Part shown: piece after piece, positions 42,336-54,705 of the stretch
Layout of the letters: each line of letters opens with the position of its first letter
How positions within the stretch are numbered: position 1 is the first letter of the stretch
From: Gaeumannomyces sp. JS-464
Lineage: Eukaryota > Ascomycota > Sordariomycetes > Magnaporthales > Magnaporthaceae
NCBI GenBank assembly: GCA_002197995.1
Contig: NGZR01000006.1
Span: forward strand, 1,550,001-1,614,000
Length of the DNA: 64,000 nucleotides
Direction: 5' to 3'
Notes under the pieces: generated by a model
Seen by the model: only the letters and a program-made list of their open reading frames with translations
Databases searched by the model: none
Told to the model about the DNA's origin: nothing
Program-made: the position numbers and the translations under genes

Positions 42336-44273
42336 CTAGGCGCTCCCGGCTAGCTTGAAACAGTCTAGGCACCGCTGCAACGGCCTCACAACCTCGTTCA
42401 GCATTTCGCTCCGCCACTTGTCCGCTGGTGCGGTCGCGTTGCCCAAAAGACACCAGCTCACCGCGGCTGCATATTCCGGACCAGCTTCATCATTGACCTC
42501 TCTGAGCCAGTCCCTTGCGGCCAGGAAGTCGAATCCCTCTCGCTCTCGGTCACTGCCTCCACATGGCCACAAGGCTCGGCACGGCTGCTGCTCAAGAGGT
42601 GCGCGGAAGCAAAGCTCGAGAAGTGTAATGCCTAGGCGTGCTAGGGACGACCCAACATTGCCTCCTCGCAGGCTAGCGTTGGTGGTAGCGCCGGTTTCTC
42701 CTTCTGCGGCTATGACAGCAAAGCCTCTGTTGATATGTGGTTGATGGAGCAAAAATACGTTGGGATCAGAGGGGTCCGCTAGAAAGACGAGCGAGGACTT
42801 GGCAAACGAGTGGTGGTCGCTGCCTACACTCGGGAGCCATGGAGAGTCGGCCAGCTGCAGGAAAGAGGAGGCGATTATGAGGGCAATCGCGTAGCTCTCT
42901 CTGCGGGTGGGTGATGGCCTCACATCCTTGTTGAGGATCTGCTCCAGTGTGACGGACGGCGGGACTTTGGCATGCTGGGCAACCGAGTATACGTAGTACC
43001 GTCGGTCCTCGTCCGGAAGATGAAGATAGCCTCGGCAGTCTGTTTCTGGGAAGCAAAGCGACTCGCAAAGGGTACTGATGGGCTGGAACCGGGGGATGTC
43101 CGGGCCTAGCGAGGGGGTAGCAAGTGACACGGCAGGAGTGAACTGGACCTTTGCCTTCTGTGCCACAACTGATCCGCCTCGAGCTCGGAGTGCCGCTTTT
43201 GCCGTCGCGGCTTTCAGCTGGTTCGATTGATTTGTCTGGCAGAGAGTCTTCTTTTCGATCAAGACACGGCTTTCTCTGATGAATCCTCCATCATTTCCTT
43301 CCTCGATGCGAGTTCTGAAAGCCTCCCGGAATGCGGCGATTGCTGATTGCCCTCGGTAGTTTGGATTGTGAAGAGCATTTCAAACTTTGGCTTTTCTTTG
43401 CACGAGGCGCGATGTTGGAGTAGAAGCCTCGCCGCATGTTCAGCCCGACAATGGCATCGGCATGCAGCCGCCAGAGCTCGGAAAAAGGCTGTGGCTGTCT
43501 TCCAAAATGTGCATAGGGAGTTATCCAATGCCGACGCAGCCTGTGCGACCGCTAGCTGCCTTGTGAGCTGTGCGTCTTTCTCGCTAGAGTCAAGCAGCTC
43601 TGTAAGATTTGTTAACAGCTGAACTCGAGTGGAGGATAGAAGAACTAAAAAAGGAATGAACACCGACTCCACAGCTTTTCGTTGCAATCTTTGAGCTCTG
43701 TGAACAGCCGTTTTCTGTTGGGCTCGCCTTGGAGAAACTTGGCTTTGTATGCCTGAAACTTGGCCGCGTCCTTGTTCAAAGAGTTTCTGAGACGCGCCCC
43801 AGTGGCAGCCTTCTGGATCTTGGTCAGCTATGCAAGGAAAGGGATGAATATCAGACTCATACCGGTTCCGTCATTTTCTCTTGAACGAGACCGCAGTCTA
43901 GTTTCATATCCTCATAAAGCGCCTCCAGTGTCTCTTCCAGGCGCCGGACGTAGCCGAGGTAGAGCTCGAAAGACTCGCCCAGCTTCTTTTGGAGAAGATC
44001 TGCAATGTCAGCGTCTCTCCAGCGCTGGCCCGATGGGTTGTCTAGCAGTTCCTGTGCAGCGACAACGTCGGACACCAACGGGAAGACTAGCATCCGCAGG
44101 TGGCGCTTGAACGCCAGCTGTTCGTTTTTGAGGTCCTCGGAGCATCTGGTATAGGTCAGGCGAATCTCCCTCCATGCATCCACCTTCCGCGCCACTCTTC
44201 TGTATCCATCAATGGCAGAGATTGCGATAGGGAACGCGCCGAGGACGACCCCGGCAACCTCGAATCCAGACAT
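42336..44273 (-). CDS. DUF7580-like fungal protein, multi-exon
   Basis: The start at 44273 gives MSGFEVAGVVLGAFPIAISA, the standard N-terminus of a large fungal family. It continues with helical text (YRRVARKVDAWREIRLTYTR, LEETLEALYEDM). An intron (GTATGA near 43865 to GCATAG near 43828) leads to LTKIQKAATGARLRNSLN. A second junction near 43673-43622 is unclear. The C-terminal part contains FLQLADSPWLP, SLARLGITLLELCF and a region typical of DUF7580, a degenerate kinase-like domain often near NLR or HET genes. A frame change near 43356 (GG run) precedes IAAFREAFRTRIEEG; one added base would join it. Function unknown. It is divergent from the C2H2 mosaic gene, 461 bp apart. Confidence 0.6.
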
Positions 44274-44734
44274 GGAGTGTTTCCGGTACGGAACCGACAC
44301 ACCAGAACAGGGGGCGCCGCAAGGAGTTGGCGCACACGAGACGCCTAGTCGTCGGCGAGAAAGTAGGTTGAGGGAAAATCGGCGATGCCAAAAAGCTGAT
44401 GGAGAGAATGGTCGGGTACTGGGACCGATGATGCGGGGTCGAGCTGAAATGGACGGCGGCACTCGCGGCAGTCCAACACCAGCGCCAGAGTAGTGCAGTC
44501 AACTCACAGGAGACGGGCTGCGAGTGGTCGAGGGCTACAGCCTGGTGCGGGGTTGGAAGCGTGCTGGATTCCATGATCGCCATGCGCGGGTTAAGGACCG
44601 CACCCCATCCTCACACGAAACTGAAGCAGGTCTTTCGCAAATTTCCCTCGTCTCCCCGTGTGCCGTTCGAGTATCCTTCCGTAGAAACAGCCTGAGTTGA
44701 CAGATGCCCCCATGTCGGGGAAGAGACCAACGCG
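44274..44734. promoter_or_regulatory. Divergent promoter region
   Basis: A 461-bp interval between the start codons of the minus-strand DUF7580-like gene and the plus-strand C2H2 mosaic gene; any promoter of either must lie here. No specific element recognised. Confidence 0.4.
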
Positions 44735-47700
44735 ATGGCCTCCTCCCCCGAGAGCATATCAGCGCGCAGCGCCCTTGTGCGCCAATTGTTCCGCGACGTA
44801 ATCGCCCGACTGGAACCCAAGGGCGACTCCAACGGCCCACAACAGCATGGCCGTGACTCGTCGCGGAGCATCTTAGCTCGCGACGTGGCAGACGCTCTAG
44901 ATCGGTTCAGCCTGTGGGCTGGAAACCTCGGGGCGCTCCTGACGTTCACATCGAAGCTATCCCTCGATCAGCGACTGAGCGACGCTCCGGAAACAAGCGA
45001 GCGCATTTGCGAGGTTCTCGACGATCTTGGCGAAGCAGCATCCGACTGTAATTGATGCACCACCCCTCCCGCGATGGTAGAGCCCGCTGTGCGAGGCAAA
45101 CACGTGCTAACCCGAACAAAAGTGTTGGAACTCATCAGCGAGGACCCTGAAAGAAGGCCCGGGGCCGGCGATGGCGAGGGCCTCGGCCCTGAAGAGACTG
45201 AGCCGGCCAACGATCCTCTTGGGCAGGATTTCGAGCCTGGCGCCCCAACCGAGGCCCTGGAGGACTCCGGTACCGACTTTGACGAGGCCCGCTCTCTTCT
45301 TGACTGCACGTCCGAATACCTCCGATCTCTCTTCAGGATCGCCGTCATTGTGCGCAATGCTGGCCCTCGCGATCGGTTTAAGCACGCCCTCCAGGCCTCA
45401 ACCGCCACCTTCACGGACATCATCGACATCAACCATCTCCGGGAGAAGCACCCCAAGCTTCCTGAGGATCTTTGCACGCTCCTCGGCGCGCGAATGCAAA
45501 AAGACGACAGTTCCTCAAGTACTCTCGCGACCATAGCCTTCGTCTGGCTGTCGAGCGCGATGAGTCGGAAAAGGTCGAGGTCACCGAGTCGCGCCCTGCT
45601 CGGACAGAGTTACTCTCCAGCAAGGCAACTACGTTTGCCCAGCCGAGCCCCGAGGTGGTAGAAGAGGACATTCTATCGCTAATCTCCGTCTCAACCGTGA
45701 GCGGCGAGAACCAGGTCCTCTCGCTCCCTCGGCTGGCTACACTGTCCCCAGACGGCGCCCCATTCGAGTGCCCCCTCTGCCGCGCTTTCCAAACGTTCCA
45801 ACAGGAGGCAGTCTGGCAGAAGCACGCCTACCGCGACCTCAAGGCCTACACCTGCACTGCCGGGTGCGACAGCATGTTCGGTGACCGCAACGCTTGGTTC
45901 GAGCATGAGCTACGCACCCACCGCACACGGTACACCTGCAGGCTTTGCTTATCACTCGACTCGCTCTCCGAAGATCAGCTGAAGTGCCATGTCAGGTCCA
46001 CGCACGGGAACTTTCCTGAGGGACACATGCAAAAGCTCCTCGATTCTGGCAGGGAGCCCATCACCCGCTTCACCGCCAGGACTGCCCCTTTTGTGATGAC
46101 TGGGCTCTGGAGCTGCAGGAGAAGCAGGATCCCAAAGGGAAACGTGCGGAGAGCCGAAACGGCGGAACCCCCGTCTCTGCCAGCCGATTCAGACGGCATG
46201 TGGCAGCTCACCACGAGCAACTTGCCATATTCACAGTACCGAGAGAGACTGATGATGACAGCAACGCGGGCACTCCAAACTCGGGATCGATCGGAGCCGC
46301 CTCTCCAGCTCATTCGGATGTGCTTTCCGACTCGAGTTTCCAGCACGAAAAGCCAACTGATTCGCCGCTGATCGATAACGCCGCCGAACGCGGCAGTAAT
46401 GAACGCCCACCCCTTCTGCATCTTCCCAGCCCGGCTCGCTCCGGGGAAGTTCCAAGCTTGGATCGCTATTTCCTGCCGCCATGCAGGCGCAAATGCAGGT
46501 GCCCGACCATGAGGCTCTCGCTGATCCTCATGCGGACTTCAGGCAGGTGAACCCGCTAGGCGCCATTGGACGGAGCGCTACTGGTCCCCAGCCCCGGGAG
46601 ACGGACAGTCCACTGCGTGGCGGCCGCTCCGGCATGTTTGAAGAGCTCTTCCCGACGTCTGATGCGGCCCGAACCCAGGGCCTCTTCTCCACAGCCGAGC
46701 CCACACAGGGCCTGACGTCTACCACCCAGGCGCAACCCTTCGCCACTGTCACATCGGCGCAGTCATTCCCAGGGATCCATGCACAGAACGACACTCCTTC
46801 GCAGACCCAAGCGCGAACCATGGTGATGCCTGATCGTATGAGATGGGTGTACCTAGATCCCCAGGGAAGCACCCAAGGGCCTTTCACTGGTCTGGAAATG
46901 AATGATTGGTACAAGGCCAATTTCTTCACCCCTGACCTTCGAGTCAAGCGGATTGAAGACGACGACTTCGAGCCTCTGGGTCAGCTCATCCGTCGCATCG
47001 GCAACTCCCGCGAGCCATTCCTCGTGCCCCAGATTGGCGTGGCCCATGGGCCGCCATCACAGGCCGGGCCATTCTCGCAGGGTGGCTCTTCCATCGCCTC
47101 AGAGATGTCCTCCGCCTACAATAACGATCCGTCGCTGCGGGGTTTTGTCTCCAGCCGGGCGGGACGGGTCCTTGCAGAGCGCGAGAGACCACCAGACTCA
47201 ACCATCCGCGTAGAAGGGGAAGCGGCAGCCCAATGGATCAAAGTGGAGCGTTCCGCAAGTATAGTGCACGGTGATTCCATCAACCCATTCGATCCTGAAT
47301 TCTCTAGCGCGGTCGACGACAACGGCCCCCATGCTTCCGATCCGACCCTGACAAGCTCCCATACTGCCTATCCTGAGGATGCCTACGACGGCGACCTGGG
47401 CTTCGCAGCCACTTTAGCAGCTGGTTTGGAGGGTAGCGGTTTCGATCCCAATATTGTTGTCGACGACCCCCAATACCGAATGCGAAAATCGCCCCCTGGC
47501 TCAAGGGAGCCCTTGAGCGACCACTACCGTACAGCGACAAAAGACCGCGAGACAGAGAGTTTTGTGGATGAAGCCCCTGCCGGCGACTGGGACGAAGATA
47601 TGCAATCACCCGAGCGCATTTCACACCGGGTGCGGCCCATCCCTGAGCAACCAAGATCACCAGTCGAAAGTTGAGGCCGTTGATCATGGTTTTCCGTCTC

Positions 47701-49518
47701 ACGACTCGGACGACGAGACCACGAACCACATCCCCACGGCCGTCACGGGCTTCTACGATGACCGTGAGCATAATTCTACCGTACAATACCCAGCAAATGA
47801 GGAACACATACGCCGGCGCGAGTGGAAGAGCAAACGGCGGTCTATGAAGGATATTGTGACTGAGGCGCGCATACCCGTTAGCCCTGCTCCCGCAGTTGAG
47901 CCCACGCCCAGAGGACGGGAGAGGGAACGGAAAGAACAAACATCACAGGGGCAGAAGCAATTTGCAGGCAACTTTCGCCAACGTTTCAATCCTGCAGCCC
48001 CGAACCCGCCGTGCGACACGCTCGACGTCCAGAACCTGCCTCCCGATACCTCTGAAGAGGAGCTCAAGGCGGCCTTTTCCAAACAAGAAGGCTACAAACG
48101 TCTTCTTTTTCGCACGAGAAACCCGGTCCGCAGTGCTTTGTTCAATTCGAAGACGTCCCAGGCGCGGTTAAGGCTTTGCACAACCTATCTGGGCACAGGC
48201 TACACAACAGTATCAACGGCGGAATCCAGCTCAGGTTTGCTAGACTTCCGATGGCCCCTGTCCCGAAAGAGATTTTGAATATAGGATTCGAGATCGTGGA
48301 CGAGACTGGGGTTACGATAATGGATCATATTATGATGGAATGGGACCTTTGCAGTACGCCGGGTGTAAGTTTAATCCTTCATTTACGTACCTGGCAGTGA
48401 TCCAAGAACGACCCGATCGGTCGAAACCTGGGTGGCGTGGAAGAGCAGAGACGATACCTTGACTGACAGGTGGAATATAAAATCGGATCTTCACAGGTAT
48501 TTCACGACACCTTGAGTCACTCTTTGACGACCCTCCCAGTCAACATAGCTGCCAAGATTCGAAACGGTCACTTTCAAGTGGTGGACGTCAACAGCCGGAG
48601 AGTCTTCCCTCCTGCTGAGTGGACAACGCACGTTGCGCCTGGGAAGAGATTCCGGATACAGTTGCTGGCGCATCAGTGGCCAGATGCACCTGACGCAACC
48701 CTCGACCAGCCTAAAGAAGAAGGCGAACTGCAAGACGCACATGGGACGGGAGCTGACATAGGAGTTGACACGCACGTGTCCGTCGATACGCTCTCTCTGC
48801 AGACAGACGGGAGCGAAGCAGCATCCGAACCGGGCTGGGCGACGGCAGAAAGGGGAAAGGATCCAGCAGCAACAAGTTATTGGAGTGTGTCAGAGGCTCA
48901 TAACTTTCTGGCGTTGCTGCGTTTGTTCGGGACGGATTGGGACGCGATTGCTTCTCGCATGAGCACCAAAACGCCGGTCATGGTAAGTTTTGTTCCGTTT
49001 TTTTTTTTTTTTTTTTTTTTTTTTCCCGAGCTTAGGGAGATGTATGATTAACCCCTGCCCCGTTGTAGGTTAAAAACTACTACCTGCGGCAAACGGATCG
49101 AGCGAAGCCCGAATGGAAGGACATTGCCGCCAAGGCAGACTGGCGGAAGCGGCCTCCTCTACTGATGCCGATGACAGCTTCAGTGCAGGTGCGGCACGCC
49201 GTCCACTCCCTGCAGGCAAGTAAACGCATCGGGAAGCATGAGACAACAGTCGCCAGCGAAACTGCAAACCGCCGAGGTGACGACGATAAGACGGGAACAC
49301 TCCCCAATGCACATCGTCAGCAGCCCGGCGAAAGCGAGAGACCATCGGATCAGAGTTCGACACCACTAAGCAAGGAGCAAAAGGCGCCGGGCTACGGTGG
49401 CTCAGGGGAACGTTGTATAGTCACCAGCGCTGCGATTACTGTCAGACTCGCACAGTGGAAAAGCGTGACGGAGTACAGAATCCAAGGATTCAAAGGGTCA
49501 AGGTTTGGTACTGTGTGA
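44735..49518 (+). pseudogene. Mosaic gene: C2H2 fungal module + GYF + RRM + SANT domains, frame-broken
   Basis: The N-terminus (FRDVIARLEP, DRFSLWAGNLGAL, APETSERICEVLDDL) and three finger-like blocks (FECPLC.., YTCTAGC..WFEHELRTHR, YTCRLC..H, then CPFC..RRHVAAHH at 46083-46225) form a fungal C2H2 module. A GYF domain follows at 46840-47040: MRWVYLDPQGSTQGPF, EMNDWYKANFFTPDL, IRRIGNSREPFLVPQIGV, very like Smy2. An RRM at 48000-48240 ([38 protein letters not shown], then [11 protein letters not shown] and [16 protein letters not shown]) closely resembles Whi3. A SANT domain at 48880-49150 (SYWSVSEAHNFLALLRLFGT, VKNYYLRQT) resembles Snt1/NCoR and is split by an intron with GTAAGT and a T28 run. 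Breaks: TGA 45053, near 45485, 46073, 46480, 47660 and 48120. Function unknown. Confidence 0.6.
48984..49068 (+). other. Intron with long T tract in the SANT-coding region
   Basis: GTAAGT donor directly after KTPVMV and TAG acceptor before VKNYY. The intron contains an uninterrupted T run of nearly 30 bases, a likely length-error site. Confidence 0.6.
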
Positions 49519-51578
49519 GTTTTGCACCACTTCCGTCGCCCTACCGCTCTTGTGCGCAACACGCCTAATGTGCCCGTTGATTAACATTTTGTATATTGGT
49601 AACAGTGTCAATGTGGCTATGGCCCGTTGAATAGCAAGCTAGACTTGTTTTGCCCGGGCTAATACTAGCGACTCGAAAACCAGGCGGGCGAACACTGAAG
49701 GTTTGTGGTTTTATAATTGCCTGGGGGTGGGACCTTCAACTTTCCCTCCCCAATTTTCCTTTCTCTGTGCCTGCCGGTGCGTCTTTCATATAATTACTCT
49801 GTGCAGTGGGTGGAAATGGGGCTCGGGAGCCGCTGTGCACGAGGAGAGGGCAGCGGCGCGCGCGGCGCCGGACAGCGGCCTCCGCGGAGGGCGACAGCCG
49901 GATGGGGCGGTCTGAATCCGGGGCAAAACTCGGGTGTGGGGCCTGCAGGGAAACAAGATTGGTGGCGTGAGTCCCGGGGATGAAACGAGGCAGTCAGTCT
50001 GGGCCCCGCTGATGGTTTGGACACACACACACAGGAAAAAGGCTGAAAGGTCTGTGGTGGGCTGGGTTGTCATGTCCGGTTCCAGCCGCACCCAGTTTTG
50101 GCCCAGACCGGACATTCTTGGCCTAGCGGATGGCGCACCCCAAAGAGCCGGAACAGGGTCCCTGGGCGCCTCCACTCTCGAGGGTCTCCACCCCCTGGGG
50201 CCAGTGGATGCAGCTCGCTGATCTACCGCAAACATGACAGGAAGGCTCTGTCTGCCTGGGTCTGGCCGGCTCCCTGTCGCCTTGGCTAACGCAACGTCCG
50301 AAGGGCCACGGGGATTAGCAGCGGTTTTCCTGTGCGCCCAGGCATCAATAGTTCTTGTAGGGGTGCAGCCCGCCGTCTGATCGCACAGAAGCAGCAGCGG
50401 CCGCGCCATCCTGACATGACAGCACGGCGGCGGGGGCGGCGGCGGGGGCGGCGGCGCACTTGTCATGGGAACCCATCTGCTGCCCCTACAAATTTGGACG
50501 CCGCGTTTGAAGTCCCATACTGCACATGGCCCATCGTGTGAAAAAGAGGCTCGGTCTGGGATCTTGGCTTTCTTGTTTCTTTCATCTACTTGTGCCCCCT
50601 TGTTTGCAGCCCAGACAAGAGCAGGCCCCGAGCTGGGGCGGCAGGTGTTCGAGAGCCAAGTAAGCTTAGCTCCTCCGACGGTACCCTTGGGATTTAATTA
50701 GCATCCCAGATGCCGTTAGTGCCGGGCGCTCCAGGAGGCCTAGCACCACCACCACCAACCCCCTGAGTGGATGGTGTGGTGTGCGCGTGCTGTAACCAGA
50801 CAATACGGCATTTGCTGCCAGACATAACGCGCACAACGCTCAATCCCTTGCACCCGCACGTGTGTGGACGGCGGCTAAGGTCCGGTACCTTGCATCCCGC
50901 CCTGTTTCTTATTCCTGATTTTGCGGCTGGGCCAATGGGGACAGGGCCGTTTGTTTGGGCTGAAGATGCTCCTCCTCCGACCACAGACAGACAGATAGAC
51001 AGACGGACACCATAGGGCCGGACCGCCTCGGGGCTTTGCCGTGTAATTGCTGGCTGGTGTTGCAGCAGGCTGATCCACGTGCGGCCAGGGCGTGCCACCT
51101 CCTCCCCTGCGCTGGGGCCCGTGCGCCGTGGAGGGACGACGACACATGTTCGGGGCGAACAAACATCCATCATAAACGAACCGCCCCTTTCTCGAAGGAT
51201 TCTGTTTTTGGGCCTTTCCCCTTCTATCACCGTTCCTTCTGCCATATCCTCTTTTTTTCGTCGCCAACTGGACTTGGCCTGTAACTACCGGATAGTTGCA
51301 GTTTTGGTGTAGTTTTTTTGCAGCTTACTTTCGTTCATTCCTTTTTGTACGGCTTTTTTTTTTTTTTGTAAGCGACGCGGCCGTTTGCCCGACCGGGGCC
51401 GACCGAAGACGACGACGGCAACGACGACGACGGTAGAGCCGGTGCTCCTTACGTTTTCCCATCGCGTCCGGGGGTGTGCAACAACTGTTTCCGGCAGCTC
51501 GTAGCCATTCTTTTTCTTTGTTTTTGTTTGAATTTTTCTAGTCCCGCTTCGCGGCTGTATTCAGAGGACGCCTAAGGG
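49519..51578. other. Intergenic region (2 kb)
   Basis: No gene recognised on either strand. Contains a GGCGGCGGGGGC microsatellite near 50420-50460, a short CAGACAGACAGATAGACAGA stretch near 50983 and a T14 run near 51360. The last 200 bp are the promoter and leader of the MFS gene. Confidence 0.45.
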
Positions 51579-53247
51579 ATGGGCTGGGGTATTCTAGAGC
51601 CCAAGAGCGGTGGTTCGCCTCTGGGAACCGTCAGACTCGGAGAGGAGGACAATGGTAAGCTTTCTACGCTGGATTTGCCGTCGGTTCCTTGCTCTTACCA
51701 AGCCTTGCATACTGACACCACCAACTAGCCATCAGCGGGGACCAGCAGGGGCTGAAGAGAGGGGAGACATCGTGCTGCAGCCGCAGCCCTCGGACGACCC
51801 CAACGACCCGCTGAACTGGTCCAAGGCCTGGAAGTACTCGCACTTCTTCGTCATCGCCTTTGGCGCCGCCGCCACCAATGGCCTGGCCACCATGGTGACG
51901 CCGGGCATCGTGCCCATGGTGGAGAAGTTCAAGGCGTCCGAGGCCGACATCTCGTCGTGGATCCTGACGGCCCCGACCTTCTGGACCTCGCTGGCCGGCT
52001 TCTTCGTCGTGGCGGGCGCCGACGTGTGGGGCCGCCGCCCCTTCTACCTGTTCGGCATCGCCTTCCTCGCCATCTTCAACTACATGGGCTACCTGGCCAC
52101 CACCTTCGCCGCCTTCACCGCCGCCCGCACCCTCGCCGGTCTCGCGGGCGCCCCGCTCTTCATGATGATGACGGCCTCTATCGCCGACATCTTCTTCGTC
52201 CACGAGCGCGGCACCCTCATCTCACTCTCGACCCTGGCCCTCAACGCCGGCGGCCAGATCGCCCAGATCATCTCGGGCTTCGTCATCGACGCCATGGGCG
52301 TGTCGGCGTCGTTCGGCTTCATCGCCATCATCTTCGCCGTCCTCTTCCCCGTCGCCTACTTTGTGCTGCTCGAGTCGGCCTACTTCATCCCGCGCGTCTC
52401 GTCCGGGTTCAAGAAGGGCAACGGCGGCTTCGACCCGGAGGACGACGCCTACCCGGCCTCCAAGGAGGGGCTCGAGGTGCCCGAGAAGCGCACCTACGGC
52501 CAGGAGCTGGCCCTGTTCCGGGGGCGCGTCAGCGACCTGGGCTACTGGCGCGGCGTCGTCAAGCCGCTCGGCATGATCACGTCGCCCATCATCATCTACA
52601 GTGCCCTGCTGTCGACCCAGCTGCTCTTCCTGCTCGCCGGCGTGCCGACCCTCGTCACCATCGTCCTGGGCGCCGCCCCCTACTCGCTGTCCCCGTCCGC
52701 CATCGGCCTGACCAACCTGCCCCTCTTCGGCGTCGCCCTCATCGGCGGCCCCGCCATGGGCTGGATGTCGGACGCCATCACGCGCTACATGGCCCGCACC
52801 AACAAGAACGCCGGCGTCGCCGAGCCCGAGTTCCGCCTCGTCATGCTCATGTTCACCGTCCCCATCAGCGCCGTCGGCCTGATCGGGCTGGCCCAGGCCA
52901 TCACCGAGGGCCAGCCGCTCGCGTGGCTGCTCGTCTGGAACTCCCTCACGAACCTGGGCACCGTCGGCACGACCCAGATCTCGATCACCTACGTCGTCGA
53001 CTGCTACCCCAAGCAGTCGGCCCAGGCCTTTATCACCGTCAACGGCATCGCGGCCCTCGTGTCCTTCGTCGGCATCGCCCCCGTCATCGCGGCCATGGGC
53101 ACCATGGGCCCCATGTTCGTCTTCGGCGCCCTGGCCGGCGCCAGCATCGCCATCGCCATCCTGGCCCTGCCCATGTACTTCTTTGGCAAGCGCATCAGGA
53201 GCTGGTACGGCAGGGCCGCGTGGGCCCAGAAGTTCCTCACCGCCTAG
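51579..53247 (+). CDS. MFS drug:proton antiporter-type transporter (DHA1-like)
   Basis: The first exon from ATG 51579 reads MGWGILEPKSGGSPLGTVRL, a common start of this fungal subfamily. An intron begins at GTAAGC (about 51655) and ends near 51728-51740. The exact acceptor is uncertain, since the nearest AG changes frame. The main exon is uninterrupted: the family hallmark PSDDPNDPLNWSKAWKY, then about 12 hydrophobic segments with ADVWGRRPFYLFGIAFLAIF (loop 2-3 signature region), ARTLAGLAGAPLFMMMTASI and a central loop around KRTYGQELALFRGR. It ends at TAG 53247. It lies in the plasma membrane and probably exports small molecules; the substrate is unknown. One of the few intact genes here. 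Confidence 0.8.
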
Positions 53248-53370
53248 AAGGCGGCGCGGCGTGGCCGGTTTAATGACGAGAGGTGCCATCATGACGGACA
53301 ATGGACGGAGGCCGGGAGCGCCGCACCGAGGACTGTTGCTACTGCCACCACCTGTATTGGCCCTTTCCGT

Positions 53371-53423
53371 CGCTACTACTACTGTTGTTGTTGTTACTGC
53401 TACTGCTGCTGCTACTACCACCA
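53371..53423. repeat. Trinucleotide repeat tract
   Basis: Mixed CTA/GTT/GCT triplets in the 3' flank of the MFS gene. Confidence 0.7.
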
Positions 53424-54705
53424 TTGCAAAGATGTTCAGTCGATGACGGCTGGTCTTGAAGGTCCCGGGACGGTGCCCCCTCTCCGCGTGTATTTATATG
53501 TCGCAGAAGAAAAAAGAAAACAAAAAAAAATAATTGTCTGGTCCGGAAAATTGAGAGTCAACGGAGGAGCACCAAGGCCTCGTCGCTTCATGTCTTGATA
53601 GTATTCTTCTTTTCCTCTTCCCGGCTCTCCGCGTCAATCCAAAATTTTCCCCCAGGCAAAAGGAGGCCTCGTCCTAGTTTGTTATTTTTCTTCTTCTTCT
53701 TTTTGGTTTGCATGTCTGAATCGCTTTAAAGTTGAGTCGATCATGCCAGACCTCCAGGACTTCCTTGTTTTCCCTTGTCCCCTATTTTTATGCGCTAAAC
53801 CAGTCGCCCCTCGCCCTGGAAAAAAGTGCCTTTCTTCGCCCAGCAAGGAAAGCTCCGCCTTGGCAAGGACAGCACCTGGAATTGACACTCCTGCGACAGC
53901 ATCTTCCTAGCTAGGATTGTCTAAAATTGACAAAGTACGTTTTATCCAAACCCTCGACATTGCTTGTGAAGGCGGGGGAAAAAAAACAAAAAAAAAAAAA
54001 ACCATAGTCTTAACCACGGAACCTTGGCAACGGCGTGGTGCAAGGCTCGTGGTTATGTCGTGCATGTGCAGTCATTTACTGCAGCGACGGCTAACATGGG
54101 CGCAACGGCGCGACGCTCGACCCGGCTGCGTGAAATCGGGGCCGCTGCATGGCACTGGCCAAAAAAAAAAAAAAAAAATCTGGTCGAAATTGATGCTCGA
54201 AACGTGGTCGAAAACGATGGTCGAAAAATACTGGTCTAAAAGTCGTCACCCCCTTACACGCCTTTCCCGCTTTTATTTTTTCCTTTCCTGTCCACTCCCC
54301 CTTGTCTTTTCTTTTTCCACCCCTCCTTTTCTTTTTGTCTTCCTCCGCGATCCTTCTTCCTTGTTCCTTTCCCAATTGCGCTAGGTCAAATTTATGTCAT
54401 CGCACCAGATGTCTCGACGTCATTGTGCATCCAGCCAAAACGTGCGGATGCAAAAGCAGCCACGACTGTGGCCGGGAAGCAGATAAAAAGGATGGAAAGA
54501 CGATAGGTGTTATTATATACGCTATCGACACAGTCGTCGCAGAAGTCTAAAAACCCATATCCAGTACGTGTAAATAGTACGAAGAGAAAACAAATTATCC
54601 CGCCATTATTCGAGCGCCAGTCCCATCCAACCCAGCCAACAAGACCCTTTATCTGTTATTCTTTCGTGAAACAAAGGGAAAAGGGAGTAAACAGCAGCCA
54701 AAACA
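53424..54705. other. Intergenic region between MFS and ABC genes
   Basis: Convergent 3' flanks with poly-A and poly-T runs (A13 near 53990, A17 near 54163). Near 54183-54240 there are about four imperfect copies of a GGTCGAAA-containing unit of 13-18 bp. No gene recognised. Confidence 0.45.

Noticed and set aside
51957..53424. Long overlapping frames on both strands over the MFS gene (438 and 400 codons)
   Set aside because: High-GC third positions open alternative frames; their Arg/Asp/Gly-rich composition has no motif, whereas the MFS frame has membrane segments and family signatures.
54183..54240. Imperfect GGTCGAAA repeats as a regulatory cluster
   Set aside because: In a convergent 3' region beside poly-A; no reason to expect promoter function.
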